NCBI GenBank assembly: GCA_965224105.1
Contig: CBDCYH010000002.1
Location: forward strand, 1,240,001 to 1,304,000
Source: CBDCYH01 sp965224105
Lineage (GTDB): Bacteria > Bacteroidota > Rhodothermia > Rhodothermales > JABDKH01
Direction: 5' to 3'
Length of the DNA stretch: 64,000 nucleotides
In this document: positions 32,743-41,748 of the stretch, piece by piece
Layout of the letters: each line of letters opens with the position of its first letter
How positions within the stretch are numbered: the first letter of the stretch is position 1
The notes under the pieces: generated by a model
Database searches by the model: none
Told to the model about the DNA's origin: nothing
Seen by the model: the letters and a program-made list of their open reading frames with translations, nothing else
Translations under genes and position numbers: made by a program

Positions 32743-33798
32743 ATGCGCATCATGAACAGTACCACATCGATATCCCTCGTCCTGTTGGTGATGGTATTGG
32801 GGCTTCCTGTCCGGCCTTCCGTATCCCAAACGGCATCTATCCAAATTGTACACGCCAGTGGAGACTCACAACTCTACGGCGTATCCGTTTCCTCCGGGGA
32901 TTCTGTCCTTGCCGCTCAACTCAACCGATTCGAGGCCTGGGTACATACCGTTGCAGATTCAGCAACGACATCTCTCGTCTTCATGAGTCCCGGCACGCTC
33001 GACACCCTATTGCATCATCAGTTTCCGCCACTGGATTCCACGAGCACTATGGCTGCCCTCATTGGTTTGGTTAATCCCGACTCGACCATCAATCCGCAAG
33101 GCCGCGATGTTTCTCTGGCGCTCGCAATCAACGAAAACATCCCCAAGGAGAGCCCGCACGCTGACAGCGTTCTGGTGAATGTGCTACATGCTGCTCCTAC
33201 AGACTCCGCAATCGGCATAGTGCTGGACCACGGTATACAGGAGCTGACATCGGGAGTGCGATACGGAGAGTATTCAGAATATGAGTCGGTGCAAAAGGGG
33301 GTGGAGACTTCAGCCCTGTTCGTAATGCTCGACAAGACAGATGGGTGGTATCCGTGCTATTACATTGTCTGGGATGATATCCTTGCTGCTGGAACGGTGT
33401 TCACGATCGTAATTCTAGATTCGGAAGACGACAACTGGAATTTGCTCAACGCGGTATTCCCGACTGGCGAGGTCATTCCATTGTATCCTGCCATCGTGGA
33501 ATCCATTGAGACGCCTTCCCTTTTCAGTAGCTCATCCAGTACGGTTTTCCCCAATCCGGTTGTTGGGAATGCCAGCCTGGTTGTCGATCTCGATCATCCA
33601 GCCGATGTTACATTCGAAGTTGTGGATATGCTTGGTCGAGTTGTGCAGAGGGTATCCAACCGTGCATTGCCTGCAGGCGCACACCAAATCGATCTTCGGG
33701 TTCGAGATTTTGCCGTTGGTTTTTACGGAATAAGGATGCTGATGCGCGGCCAGAACGGTCAGCAGCTGTCGACGACTACGTTTGCCAAGGGCCGCTAA
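32743..33798 (+). CDS. DUF4397 secreted protein with type IX sorting domain
   Basis: 351 residues. Signal peptide (SISLVLLVMVLGL, cut near VSQ). DUF4397-like Ig-type repeats (SIQIVHASGDSQLYGVSVSSG and VLVNVLHAAPTDSAIGIVLD) follow. The last 80 residues are a Por sorting domain: VFPNPVVGNASL, DMLGRVVQ, LPAGAHQIDL and a GFYGIRML end. The protein is expected to be exported by the type IX system and released or anchored at the surface. No type IX components are in the window. Confidence 0.85.
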   Translation: MRIMNSTTSISLVLLVMVLGLPVRPSVSQTASIQIVHASGDSQLYGVSVSSGDSVLAAQLNRFEAWVHTVADSATTSLVFMSPGTLDTLLHHQFPPLDSTSTMAALIGLVNPDSTINPQGRDVSLALAINENIPKESPHADSVLVNVLHAAPTDSAIGIVLDHGIQELTSGVRYGEYSEYESVQKGVETSALFVMLDKTDGWYPCYYIVWDDILAAGTVFTIVILDSEDDNWNLLNAVFPTGEVIPLYPAIVESIETPSLFSSSSSTVFPNPVVGNASLVVDLDHPADVTFEVVDMLGRVVQRVSNRALPAGAHQIDLRVRDFAVGFYGIRMLMRGQNGQQLSTTTFAKGR

Positions 33799-33945
33799 AG
33801 GATCTTTGTCGATGATTGTTGGGGGACGCTACCTGCAACAACGGCGACAACTTTTGACGCCCTCCTCTGTCCACCTGCCAAACCACGGTCCAACTCGCTG
33901 GTCGACAGCAATTCCTCAACCCCGTCTCAATCCGACCGACAGCCA

Positions 33946-34602
33946 ATGAAAAAACCCAGACCGTTATACTTTGCAGCCTGCCCGCTTATGGATGAATCCG
34001 GAGATCTTGAATTGGATGGGTCATACTGCAGTGCTTGCCAAACGGAGATAGCAGACATTAGAGGGTGCACTGCCGATACAGTCCGGGCCAAGTTTGCAGG
34101 CCACGGCGAGATAACCTGCGTCAAAGCGGATCGGCAACAATTCAACGCAAGCGGGTGGCTACGTTTCGCGGCCATGGTCGCAGTCGGCGTTCCACTCTCC
34201 ATCGCAACCACTCGGGCGAACGCCCAATCACCGTCGCAGGGCCCACCGGTACCTGACTCCCTGTCCGTTGATAGCCAGGATGTTTGGATAGGCGTCGTTG
34301 TTGAAGAGATGCCTGTTCTCATTGGGGGGTTGGACAGCCTGCAAGCCCGGTTGGTATATCCGTTGGATGCCTTGCAGTCTGGACTAGATGGTCGCGTAAT
34401 TGTTAGCCTGATTGTTTCGGAAGAGGGTAGGGTTAGTGATGCGTATGTTGCAGGGCACCTCAGCGAAACGTGCGACCGAGAAGCACTTCGTGTGGTAAAT
34501 CTTGCTCGTTTTCTTCCTGCGCGGCAACGTGGTGTTCCGGTGCCAGTCAGATTTTCGCTCCCCGTTGTCTTTAAGCTTCCGGAAAAATCTTCTGGCGAGT
34601 AA
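33946..34602 (+). CDS. TonB C-terminal-like domain protein
   Basis: 218 residues. The C-terminal 90 are a TonB_C domain: ARLVYPLDALQSGLDGRVIVSLIVSEEGRV in pieces, DREALRVVNLARFLPARQRGVPVPVRFSLPVVF. The N-terminal 60 residues carry six cysteines (such as CPLMDESGD and YCSACQTEI). A hydrophobic segment at about 70-95 (LRFAAMVAVGVPLSIA) may be a membrane anchor or internal signal. TonB transduces energy to outer-membrane receptors; here no ExbB/D or receptor genes are near, so it may be only TonB-like. Confidence 0.7.
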   Translation: MKKPRPLYFAACPLMDESGDLELDGSYCSACQTEIADIRGCTADTVRAKFAGHGEITCVKADRQQFNASGWLRFAAMVAVGVPLSIATTRANAQSPSQGPPVPDSLSVDSQDVWIGVVVEEMPVLIGGLDSLQARLVYPLDALQSGLDGRVIVSLIVSEEGRVSDAYVAGHLSETCDREALRVVNLARFLPARQRGVPVPVRFSLPVVFKLPEKSSGE

Positions 34603-34660
34603 GATCTTGTATTGCGGGATGTGCACCCTGCGACAGTCTCGTCACTGCGAGTGGCTAGTG

Positions 34661-34873
34661 CCGCGTGGCAGTCTCCCGAACCCGAGCTCTGAACGCGGAG
34701 ATTCCTCACGTCGCCCTTCGGAGCTCCGCTGGATGACGAGATTTATTGGACCCCGAGTTGGAATCCATAGGACGGTGGGGGAGAGCCCTTAGACGGAGAT
34801 TACCACGTCGCCCGTTTGGGCTCCTCGTGATGACGTGACTGTACGGACCCCAGATCACGCCTAGGGTGACACC
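34661..34873. repeat. Degenerate inverted copy of the two-hairpin intergenic repeat
   Basis: Read on the minus strand this stretch contains diverged versions of segments seen at 53.8, 55.8 and 63.2 kb: a GTGATCTGGGGTCC box (34848-34862 region), a GGATTCCAACTCGGGGTCC-type box (34750s), and a GGGCGACGTGAGGA box near 34710. Units are scrambled. No protein-coding frame is supported. Confidence 0.5.
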
Positions 34874-34947
34874 CTAGGGCTGGGAAGGTAACCTGCGGTT
34901 CGCGAATGTCTCGACAGTGGACGATACCTCTCACGTCGGCGTTGTGT

Positions 34948-35010
34948 GATACGGACTTAGGTTAGTCCGAATTAAGTATCAGCGAAACAAATCCGATACG
35001 TTTCGTATAG
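34948..35010 (+). promoter_or_regulatory. Palindromes upstream of the Xre-RES operon
   Basis: CGGACT/AGTCCG (34952-34957 and 34964-34969) and ATACG/CGTAT (34996-35000 and 35004-35008) are short inverted repeats, and GTATC (34976-34980) faces GATAC (34995-34999). They end 60 bp before the antitoxin start, where a Xre repressor of its own operon would bind. The role is inferred. Confidence 0.4.
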
Positions 35011-35070
35011 AAGCATATGGCGTAATCAATAATGCCAAATGGCCACAGCTAAAAGGGGGCAGAGTTCAAG

Positions 35071-35544
35071 ATGGCAAAAAGGGCGAAACCAAAACGTTCT
35101 GGGGCGGCTCAATCGAAGAAGAGCGCAAGCGAGAATCGTGAGGTACCTGTTGTTTCAGACAAGATCGCTTTCTGGAATGAATGGGAAGCGTCCCAGCGCA
35201 TATCAGTTGGCCTCTCAACTCGGTGGCTAGAGACAGTGCAGGAAGCCCTCGACCTTTCCACACAAGAACTTGGACACACCGTGCAGATTTCGGCGCGAAC
35301 GCTTTCGCGTCGTAAGAATCAAGAGTTGTTATCGCCAGACGAATCGGAAAGGGTCTATCGGATCTGGAAGTTGGTTCAACTCGCCGCCGATGTTTTTGGC
35401 GACCTTCTTGACGCTCGGAATTGGATGAAGGAACCCAATTTCTCGTTGGCAGAGAAGACCCCGATCGAGGTTGCGCGAACAGAACCCGGGGCTGCGATAA
35501 TAACTCGTCTCCTCGAGCAGATTCGTTACGGAATTGCCAGCTGA
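35071..35544 (+). CDS. Xre/ParS/MbcA-type antitoxin
   Basis: 157 residues. The basic N-terminal tail (about 30 residues) is followed by a helical DNA-binding part (LDLSTQELGHTVQISARTLSRRK). The C-terminal toxin-binding domain is DVFGDLLDARNWMKEPNFSL, the usual MbcA/ParS/Xre end. It neutralises the RES toxin encoded 15 bp downstream and probably represses the operon through the upstream palindromes. Confidence 0.87.
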   Translation: MAKRAKPKRSGAAQSKKSASENREVPVVSDKIAFWNEWEASQRISVGLSTRWLETVQEALDLSTQELGHTVQISARTLSRRKNQELLSPDESERVYRIWKLVQLAADVFGDLLDARNWMKEPNFSLAEKTPIEVARTEPGAAIITRLLEQIRYGIAS

Positions 35545-35559
35545 TAGTTGAGAATCTAA

Positions 35560-36036
35560 GTGTCTACTATCACGGTCTGGCGCGTTACCGACCAGGATTA
35601 CGTTTCCTCTGCATTTGACGGAATGGGGGCCGAAAAATTTGGCGGCAGGTTCAACAGCGTCGGGAGGAAGCTGGTGTATTGCGCCGGGTCTTTGTCGCTC
35701 GCTCTTCTTGAGCAACTCGTTAGAACGAACAGTCGAGACCGCCTTCGAAGACAAGTCTGCATTCGGGCGGATTTTGATTCAAGTTTGGTGGAGGTCGCAG
35801 GCCCGGGGGATCTCCCAACAGGGTGGAGCGACATTCCGTATTCCGGCGTTTCTCAGAAATTCGGTGACGAGTGGCTTATAAAACAGTCATCGGCCGTCCT
35901 TAAAGTGCCTTCGGTAGTGGTTGCCATTGAATGGAACTATCTTTTAAACCCAGAGCATCCTGACTTCGCAAGCATTGTGACGTTTGATCCCGTTGCACTC
36001 CCCCTCGATGGTCGCATCGAACGACTAATGTCGTGA
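35560..36036 (+). CDS. RES-domain toxin (NAD+ phosphorylase type)
   Basis: 158 residues from a GTG start. RES domain: KFGGRFNSVGRKLVYCAGSLSLALLE then VPSVVVAIEWNYLLNPEHPDF. RES toxins such as MbcT and ParT degrade NAD+ or ADP-ribosylate. The conserved Arg and Glu-type positions of the N-terminal half are visible. Pairs with the upstream Xre-type gene, the standard antitoxin-first order. Confidence 0.88.
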   Translation: MSTITVWRVTDQDYVSSAFDGMGAEKFGGRFNSVGRKLVYCAGSLSLALLEQLVRTNSRDRLRRQVCIRADFDSSLVEVAGPGDLPTGWSDIPYSGVSQKFGDEWLIKQSSAVLKVPSVVVAIEWNYLLNPEHPDFASIVTFDPVALPLDGRIERLMS

Positions 36037-36123
36037 GCGATGGTAATAGCCTTATTAGCCGCGCGTCTTTAAAACTTTCAGGATGCCAGATCATCCAAGT
36101 ATCTCCCAAAAAATCGAGTTAGA

Positions 36124-36567
36124 ATGATAATGAATATGAAAACCTTCGTGCTTCTTGCATGCTCTGTCGTGCTGGGTGTTAGCCAACTTTTGCAGTCAAA
36201 CCTCAATGACGAAACGTCTCCCGATCGAGAAGCTGTCCTGGAAACGATCGAGAACTTCTACATCGGTGATCATACAGGCAGCCTTGAGTACAAACAAAAG
36301 TCGATGCATCCTCAGGGAGCATATCGCTACGTTGATGGGGAAGGGGATTACCAGGAAAGTCAGTTTCGCCTGATTGAGAGTCGTGGGGACACGCTTTATG
36401 TTGAGGAACTATTGAGCATAGAAATTTATGAGAATGTAGCGCTGGCACGACTTCGTTTAGAGAATCAACGTAGAGAAGAAGCTGAATACAAGCTAATGAC
36501 GTTACACAAGACCAACGACGGTTGGCTGATAACGAGTATCGCCTGGGGGTGGGGAGTAACGCATTAG
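36124..36567 (+). CDS. Putative lumazine-binding/NTF2-like secreted protein
   Basis: 147 residues. Short signal-like N terminus (FVLLACSVVLGV). The core AVLETIENFYIGDHTGSLEY, KSMHPQGAYRYVDGEG and WLITSIAWGWGV fits the Lumazine_bd_2/NTF2-like family seen in Bacteroidota. A second ATG (residue 3 or 5) could be the start. Ligand unknown. Confidence 0.75.
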   Translation: MIMNMKTFVLLACSVVLGVSQLLQSNLNDETSPDREAVLETIENFYIGDHTGSLEYKQKSMHPQGAYRYVDGEGDYQESQFRLIESRGDTLYVEELLSIEIYENVALARLRLENQRREEAEYKLMTLHKTNDGWLITSIAWGWGVTH

Positions 36568-36576
36568 CCAAACCAA

Positions 36577-37116
36577 GTGGCGGAGCATTTTGTGGGTTAC
36601 ATCCAGGCCTTTATGCAGAATAAGTCACATCAGCAAATAACATTGGACATTGAACTGCGACTAGCGAACGAACGTGATTCGGACTTTGCGCGGCGGGCCC
36701 ATCATGCGGCGTATCATGACTTCGTGGTGCGGCGATTTGGTGCCTGGAATGTTGCGATTCAGGACCAACTCTTCGACAAAGCATGGGCGGAAAGAACCCA
36801 CTACATTATTCAAGCCTCCGAACAGTCGGTCGGATACATTTGCGTCGAAGCCACATCAGAAAATATCCACATTCGAGAGTTTGTGATTCACCCAGACCAC
36901 CAGGGCCGTGGCCTTGGATCCGCAGTGCTCTCGAAAATTCAGACTGATGCGAGAGAGAGAAATTTACCCGTTGTGCTTGGAGTGTTCGATGACAATCGCG
37001 CCGTCAAACTATATCGTCGGAGTGGATTCCGCGAGTACGATCGAACCGCGAGTCACATTCTGATGAAGTGGATTCCGAACGGAGAGATGGGCAACAGCTC
37101 ACAATCTATTGCATAG
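36577..37116 (+). CDS. GNAT family N-acetyltransferase
   Basis: 179 residues from a GTG; an ATG at 36613 would remove 12. Acetyl-CoA site REFVIHPDHQGRGLGSAVL at about residues 105-125, preceded by SVGYICVEA and followed by VFDDNRAVKLYRRSGFREY. Transfers acetyl groups to an unknown amine. No DUF1778-type antitoxin is next to it, so a toxin role is not supported. Confidence 0.87.
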   Translation: MAEHFVGYIQAFMQNKSHQQITLDIELRLANERDSDFARRAHHAAYHDFVVRRFGAWNVAIQDQLFDKAWAERTHYIIQASEQSVGYICVEATSENIHIREFVIHPDHQGRGLGSAVLSKIQTDARERNLPVVLGVFDDNRAVKLYRRSGFREYDRTASHILMKWIPNGEMGNSSQSIA

Positions 37117-37248
37117 AAAACCGACCATGAGATAACTGGGAGATGGGTAGTTGTTTTCGTTACGCCTAGGTTCATTTCAAAAAGTCTTGCGGTCGACTAA
37201 AAGATCGATAGCCACATGGTGTAGGACACTTGAAACACTGATGCCATT

Positions 37249-37270
37249 ATAACGTCATAACGCTATAACA
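37249..37270 (+). promoter_or_regulatory. Three 8-bp-spaced operator repeats of the RHH-RelE operon
   Basis: ATAACG at 37249-37254, ATAACG at 37257-37262 and ATAACA at 37265-37270 are direct repeats with an 8-bp period, less than one helical turn. Ribbon-helix-helix dimers commonly bind tandem half-sites with such spacing. They end about 20 bp before the antitoxin ATG; TAGGAG follows as the ribosome-binding site. Confidence 0.55.
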
Positions 37271-37289
37271 TGAATTAGGAGTTTTGAAA

Positions 37290-37523
37290 ATGCCTTCTAA
37301 AACCAAAAGATCAACCATCTACCTTGAGGAAAACATCCACAGGGCGTTGCGACTCAAAGCTGCTGAAATAGAAGTCTCGATGTCAGACATTGTCAACGAC
37401 GCACTTCGAGCATGTTTTTCTGAGGACGCTGAAGATATCGCAGACATTCGCAAGCGGAAGAAAGAAAGGACGGTCTCTTTTGATGACTTCGTGTCGAAGC
37501 TAAAGTCGCGTGGAGAGCTATAA
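37290..37523 (+). CDS. Ribbon-helix-helix antitoxin
   Basis: 77 residues from the ATG at 37290 (a TTG two codons upstream is possible), with TAGGAG before it. RHH fold: RSTIYLEENIHRALRLKAAEIEVSMSDIVNDALRA in pieces, then a basic and acidic tail (RKRKKERTVSFDDF) that would mask the toxin. It overlaps the RelE gene by 14 bp. Confidence 0.85.
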   Translation: MPSKTKRSTIYLEENIHRALRLKAAEIEVSMSDIVNDALRACFSEDAEDIADIRKRKKERTVSFDDFVSKLKSRGEL

Positions 37524-37770
37524 CATCCGAATTAATCGATCGGCTCAAAAAGAAATTGAGTCGATTGGCACGAAGAAGGATCGCCAGCGCATTGTTAAGT
37601 GTGTTCGCGGGCTGGCACGCAAACCTCGGCCAGTCGGGTGCAAGAAATTATCGGGAAGCCCGTACTATCGATTGCGAGTGGGCCGATACCGAATCGTCTA
37701 CGAGATTCGAGATAAAGAAGTTGTAATTATCATCATCAAAGTTGCACACCGACGAGATGTATACCGATAG
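37510..37770 (+). CDS. RelE-family mRNA interferase toxin
   Basis: 86 residues from a GTG. The N-terminal helices (NIRINRSAQKEIESIG, RQRIVKCVRGLA) are followed by the strand core KKLSGSPYYRLRVGRYRIVYEI and end HRRDVYR, with the basic residues used in RelE catalysis. Coupled to the RHH antitoxin by overlap. Confidence 0.9.
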   Translation: MESYNIRINRSAQKEIESIGTKKDRQRIVKCVRGLARKPRPVGCKKLSGSPYYRLRVGRYRIVYEIRDKEVVIIIIKVAHRRDVYR

Positions 37771-37837
37771 GGACCAGGTAACCGCTTGTGGACACCCACA
37801 ACCCCAATGATGCACTCGGTTTGATGAGGCAAACTCC

Positions 37838-38650
37838 ATGACACGCCGCACCACCAACGTCGATCTGTACGACAGCCACTACGGTAACTTTACATCCGAC
37901 CTCTACGCCAACATCCGCAAAAAAACTTACGACTCCGATATCGGTCAGAACGGATGGCTAACTGCCGCAGAGCAAGACCTGTTCATCAAGTGGCTGGGTA
38001 TGAATCCTGATGATCGGCTGCTGGACATTGCATGCGGGTCGGGTGGTCCAACCCTGCGGATCGCCGCTCTGACTGGTTGCAGGGTCGACGGTGTGGACAT
38101 GCACGCTGATGGAATCGCACGCGCGGTGACCGCTGCCGCAGAACGAGGCCTGGACAAACAAGCCGCGTTCCATCACGTGGATGCGAGCCAGGAGTTACCG
38201 TTCGACGACGCATCATTTGACGGGCTGATGTGCATCGACGCAGTAAATCACCTTCCTGATCGACCTGCGGTCTTCGCCGATTGGCATCGCGTGTTAAAAC
38301 TCGGCGGGCGGCTGGTCTTCACGGATCCCATCGTGGTGACGGGTCCGTTAACTCATGAAGAGATCGCCGTGAGATCTTCTATCGGATTCTTTGTGTTTGT
38401 CCCCGATGGCATCAACAGCGCGTTGCTGCAAGAGGCGGGTTTTGTGTTGGAGCATCGCGAGGACCGCACATCCAACATGGCCGAGATGGCTGCTCGTTGG
38501 CGAGATGCGCGCGCGGTGAGAGGGGAAGAGCTACGTAAGATAGAAGGGGATGCGACCTTCGTGGGGCAGCAAGAATTCTTCAATGTCTGCTCCCGGTTGG
38601 CGCGCGAAAAGAGATTGTCGCGACACGCGTTTTGCGCGGTCAAGATGTAA
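37838..38650 (+). CDS. Class I SAM-dependent methyltransferase
   Basis: 270 residues. Motif I LLDIACGSGGPTLRIA at about residues 61-76, acidic end of strand 2 VDGVDMHADGI, motif II DASQELPFDDASFDGLMCID and GGRLVFTDP. This is the small-molecule (sarcosine/glycine or ubiquinone-like) type, not a DNA enzyme. Substrate unknown. It follows the RelE gene by 67 bp with no sign of coupling. Confidence 0.87.
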   Translation: MTRRTTNVDLYDSHYGNFTSDLYANIRKKTYDSDIGQNGWLTAAEQDLFIKWLGMNPDDRLLDIACGSGGPTLRIAALTGCRVDGVDMHADGIARAVTAAAERGLDKQAAFHHVDASQELPFDDASFDGLMCIDAVNHLPDRPAVFADWHRVLKLGGRLVFTDPIVVTGPLTHEEIAVRSSIGFFVFVPDGINSALLQEAGFVLEHREDRTSNMAEMAARWRDARAVRGEELRKIEGDATFVGQQEFFNVCSRLAREKRLSRHAFCAVKM

Positions 38651-38745
38651 GCCTCGTCTGTAACGAAAGAGCTGTTTGGTTTACTAACCCAAACGGGATG
38701 ATGATGAGGCCGTAGGTTACCAACAACGCAACACTGCACCATCCA

Positions 38746-39126
38746 ATGGCGCGCTCTTTCAAAGCACCATCGCGACTCGCTTTTCTATTACTCTGCGTGG
38801 TCGCTATATCAGCGTGCGACAGCAACAACCCGGACATTACCGCCACGGGTCCGGCGACCGTAAAGGTGAACATCATTTTTGAAGGCGCCGGCGTGGCTGA
38901 TGTCCAGACGATTCTCCGAGATCCGGTATCCGGAGAAAACCTGGATCATGTGGCTAGTAACGAGAACGGGCTCGCCACACTAACCGACATTTCTCCTGGG
39001 ACGTACCGAGTTCTACTTAGCGTCCCTTCTTTTTGGAGATCCGAAAACGACGAGCAGAGTTTTGCAGACCTCGATCTTACCGCGGGCGAAACCGTCGAGC
39101 TGGAGTTTCGATTTGTCGGGGGTTGA
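38746..39126 (+). CDS. Small lipoprotein with carboxypeptidase-regulatory-like domain
   Basis: 126 residues. Signal LAFLLLCVVAISAC with the lipobox Cys at about residue 24. The mature part (VKVNIIFEGAGVADVQTIL, NENGLATLTDISPGTYRVLL) is a beta-sandwich of the CarboxypepD_reg type. Asp at +2 follows the Cys. Confidence 0.65.
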   Translation: MARSFKAPSRLAFLLLCVVAISACDSNNPDITATGPATVKVNIIFEGAGVADVQTILRDPVSGENLDHVASNENGLATLTDISPGTYRVLLSVPSFWRSENDEQSFADLDLTAGETVELEFRFVGG

Positions 39127-39252
39127 GCGGGCAGGTTTGTGGCGTAGCGGCAACATGATGTGTACGAGTTAACCTCATGGTTTAAGGTGAAGCGGTCCGC
39201 CTTGCCCGCGCGCGCACTGTATCAGTGATAGCCAGTAACCGTATAAGCCCGC

Positions 39253-39492
39253 ATGATCATCCTTGCAACCATAGCAACCCTCTTTCTCTCAGGACTACTG
39301 CTCGATTTTGCACATGGGATGATTCGCGATCGTCAAAGCATCGGACGAATCAGAAAACTCGCTCGAACTGGTGGGTCATCGCCCGGCTCTACCGTGAGAA
39401 ATCAGACCGTGAAAGACAAGAACCGCGACCGGAGACGACTGCGCGATGGAGCTCCCCGGTACGCTCCGTATCCGGGGATGAAGCAGGGTTGA
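39253..39492 (+). CDS. Possible small membrane protein
   Basis: 79 residues. One N-terminal hydrophobic segment (MIILATIATLFLSGLLLDF) then a very basic tail. No family recognised and no clear Shine-Dalgarno site. The start-to-stop frame and charge distribution are compatible with a tail-in membrane protein, but it may be chance. Confidence 0.35.
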   Translation: MIILATIATLFLSGLLLDFAHGMIRDRQSIGRIRKLARTGGSSPGSTVRNQTVKDKNRDRRRLRDGAPRYAPYPGMKQG

Positions 39493-39663
39493 CGATGGTG
39501 GACGCATGTGTCAAAACCATGGGTGACTGATTCTTACTATGGACGACGGAAAACGAATTCCCATGACGCGAAAGGGGGGTCTTTTTCTACAGTTCTTGCA
39601 AAGATTCTGTCCGTTCATCTATGCATATCCCGTTCCCAATGAACCGGCTTGTTACTATTCACC

Positions 39664-40500
39664 ATGCGTCAATGGCTAACACTTTGGATCGTGTGTCTTT
39701 CACTCGTTGGGTGCGATTCACAGTTGGCGGAATCTCCTGACTCGATACTGCCGGGGCGGCAAGTCACAAGAGGATCCAATAGTTTTCATGATTGGCTGAA
39801 CGGCTTTGAAATATCCAATGCGGATGACTCAAACCTTTCTGACCGTAGGAAGAATCATTACAGTCAGTCGGCGATCTATCTCACATTGCGCCATGTTGAC
39901 GAACTCGCACTCGAGCCCGACTATGAGGGACCCGTTCCCTATAAGCTGCCAGCAGAGCTCATTGACTTCTATTACAATCTCCTGGTGCATGTTTACAATT
40001 CGAATCACCCGGTAAGAGACACACTGATTGTTCACTTCCCGAGTGATAGTGTTCATCCTACGATGTCAGTGAATTTGCTAACAGTCATCACGGAGGACTC
40101 TTCCAGCGTTGCATCCCGGTGGCTGTCCGACCGCTTTGATCCGCGCACCAGTGAACTTGATTCGCTCCTTTCTTCGCGTGGACTAAAGTTGCGTAATAGT
40201 GCCTTCGACAAAATCTTTTGGTTTTCTGTACCCTTCCCAACTTACCTGGCACAGATTGCCGAAGAAATTGCGGCATTTGAGGGGGTACAGTATTCCGGCC
40301 CCGCAGGCTTTGGGGGTGACGGACCCGATGTGTGGTTTGAACTCGACAGATTAACGATCGCTGCAACTTACAAGTACGGATGGGGCGATTGCCCCCTTGG
40401 TTGTATCCACGAGCATTTCTGGTACTTCGATATTTCTCAGGCGGGCATTATTAGTAATGTTACAAGCGATGGAGATGCCTTGGATGTTGGAAATCCGTAG
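39664..40500 (+). CDS. Hypothetical lipoprotein
   Basis: 278 residues from the ATG at 39664. Signal WLTLWIVCLSLVGC ends in a lipobox Cys, with Asp at +2. The mature protein is acidic with a central long helical part and a Tyr/Trp-rich C terminus containing a Cys pair (WGDCPLGCIHEHFWYF). No family recognised. Confidence 0.65.
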   Translation: MRQWLTLWIVCLSLVGCDSQLAESPDSILPGRQVTRGSNSFHDWLNGFEISNADDSNLSDRRKNHYSQSAIYLTLRHVDELALEPDYEGPVPYKLPAELIDFYYNLLVHVYNSNHPVRDTLIVHFPSDSVHPTMSVNLLTVITEDSSSVASRWLSDRFDPRTSELDSLLSSRGLKLRNSAFDKIFWFSVPFPTYLAQIAEEIAAFEGVQYSGPAGFGGDGPDVWFELDRLTIAATYKYGWGDCPLGCIHEHFWYFDISQAGIISNVTSDGDALDVGNP

Positions 40501-40650
40501 TTAGCTGGATCAGCTGCTTGAAACTTCTCGTCGGTGATTGGTTGCCCGATGCTTGCGTAGTTTATCGTAGCAAATGCTTAACCTCCCGGGTGACTCTTCC
40601 AGGAAAACGCGGCTGGGGTTTCGGACTAATGTGATTAGCCGATTGGTCGG

Positions 40651-41223
40651 ATGAGCAGCAAATACTCACAGCAAACACGCCTTTGGACGTATGAGTCCAT
40701 CGTCCAGAAGTACATCGCGGTGTATAGCGGTCCAGTGGAGAAAGAGATGCGGTGGTTTGCCACGCAGAGCGATTTGGAGAAAACGGTCGAAGTCGCAACG
40801 CTTTCTGTATTGCCGAAGGGAAAGCGGCATCCTCATCAGCGTAGAATCCCTCAGCGTTCACTCGCCCAGGCCTGGAAACGATTGCGTGCGGAAGATCTAG
40901 CACGTCCGCAATGTTTCGATTCTCTCCATCAACTCATCAGAGAAAAGATAGGGGGTATTCACGGGATCGGTGCGCTAACAGTCTACGACGTTGCTACAAG
41001 GATCGGTGCGTATCGTGGTCTTAAACCCGGCTACGTCTATCTCCATGCAGGCACAAGGGAGGGCGCGCGTGCGCTGGGTCTGATGGGAAAAGACGGGAAA
41101 GTTGAAGTGTCGTTGTTGCCAGCTCCTTATCGGAAGCTGACTCCCGGGCAGATAGAAGATTGTCTGTGTATTTACAAGGATGAAATACGCGCAATCGCTG
41201 CCTCGCTTCGCAAGGAAGCCTGA
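40651..41223 (+). CDS. Hypothetical protein with helix-hairpin-helix-like segment
   Basis: 190 residues, basic, no signal peptide. Central GGIHGIGALTVYDVATRIGAY resembles a helix-hairpin-helix (GIGALTVYD), a nonspecific DNA-binding element, then YVYLHAGTREGARALGL. Family not known to me. The flanking genes are secreted proteins; the Mrr-type gene is 0.5 kb downstream. Confidence 0.6.
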   Translation: MSSKYSQQTRLWTYESIVQKYIAVYSGPVEKEMRWFATQSDLEKTVEVATLSVLPKGKRHPHQRRIPQRSLAQAWKRLRAEDLARPQCFDSLHQLIREKIGGIHGIGALTVYDVATRIGAYRGLKPGYVYLHAGTREGARALGLMGKDGKVEVSLLPAPYRKLTPGQIEDCLCIYKDEIRAIAASLRKEA

Positions 41224-41315
41224 GCAACGCACAGGAACGGTCGCTGCACATTTGACAGCAGTCCTCAACATACGTACACTCCAGTCGATGATAGTTCTGA
41301 CGAGTTATCGTTCAG

Positions 41316-41699
41316 ATGAAACACCTACTGATATTTCTGTTGTCCGCATTCGCACTAGCACCAAAGGCGAGTGCACAAGCGATTCCGGCAAACGCCGCTG
41401 CAACATCCTGGGGAAAGGGGTGGACATGCAACACGGGATTTCTGGAGAGAAGTGTAAAGTGCATATCCATCGCAGAAGCAACGGACGAAGAGATTGTCGG
41501 GTATCTAATCGACAGGTCGTTGGCGTCATACTCTGGAAACTGTCCGTGTCCTTATTTTCGGGATCGCGCTGGTCGGAGGTGCGGTAAGCGTAGCGCCTAT
41601 TCGAAACCCGGTGGAGCTGAGCCGCTTTGTTATAAATCGGATGTTTCTGCCGAGATGATCGACCGGACCAGAAAACGATATATTAGTTCAGCGAACTGA
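41316..41699 (+). CDS. Secreted Cys-rich conserved hypothetical
   Basis: 127 residues. Signal HLLIFLLSAFALAPKASAQ. Mature part has six cysteines in a distinctive pattern: GWTCNTGF, VKCIS, SGNCPCPYFRDRAGRRCG, RSAYSKPGG and PLCY. I recall this family as a conserved hypothetical mainly in Proteobacteria, so transfer is possible. The cysteines probably form disulfides in the periplasm. Confidence 0.7.
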   Translation: MKHLLIFLLSAFALAPKASAQAIPANAAATSWGKGWTCNTGFLERSVKCISIAEATDEEIVGYLIDRSLASYSGNCPCPYFRDRAGRRCGKRSAYSKPGGAEPLCYKSDVSAEMIDRTRKRYISSAN

Positions 41700-41748
41700 T
41701 GCTGGCGGAGCCACGGTCCAGCGATAGGCTAACTCTGATACTATTGCA

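Noticed and set aside
36577..37116. GNAT protein as a TacT-type toxin
   Set aside because: No DUF1778-type antitoxin adjacent, and its size and motif layout fit a general acetyltransferase.
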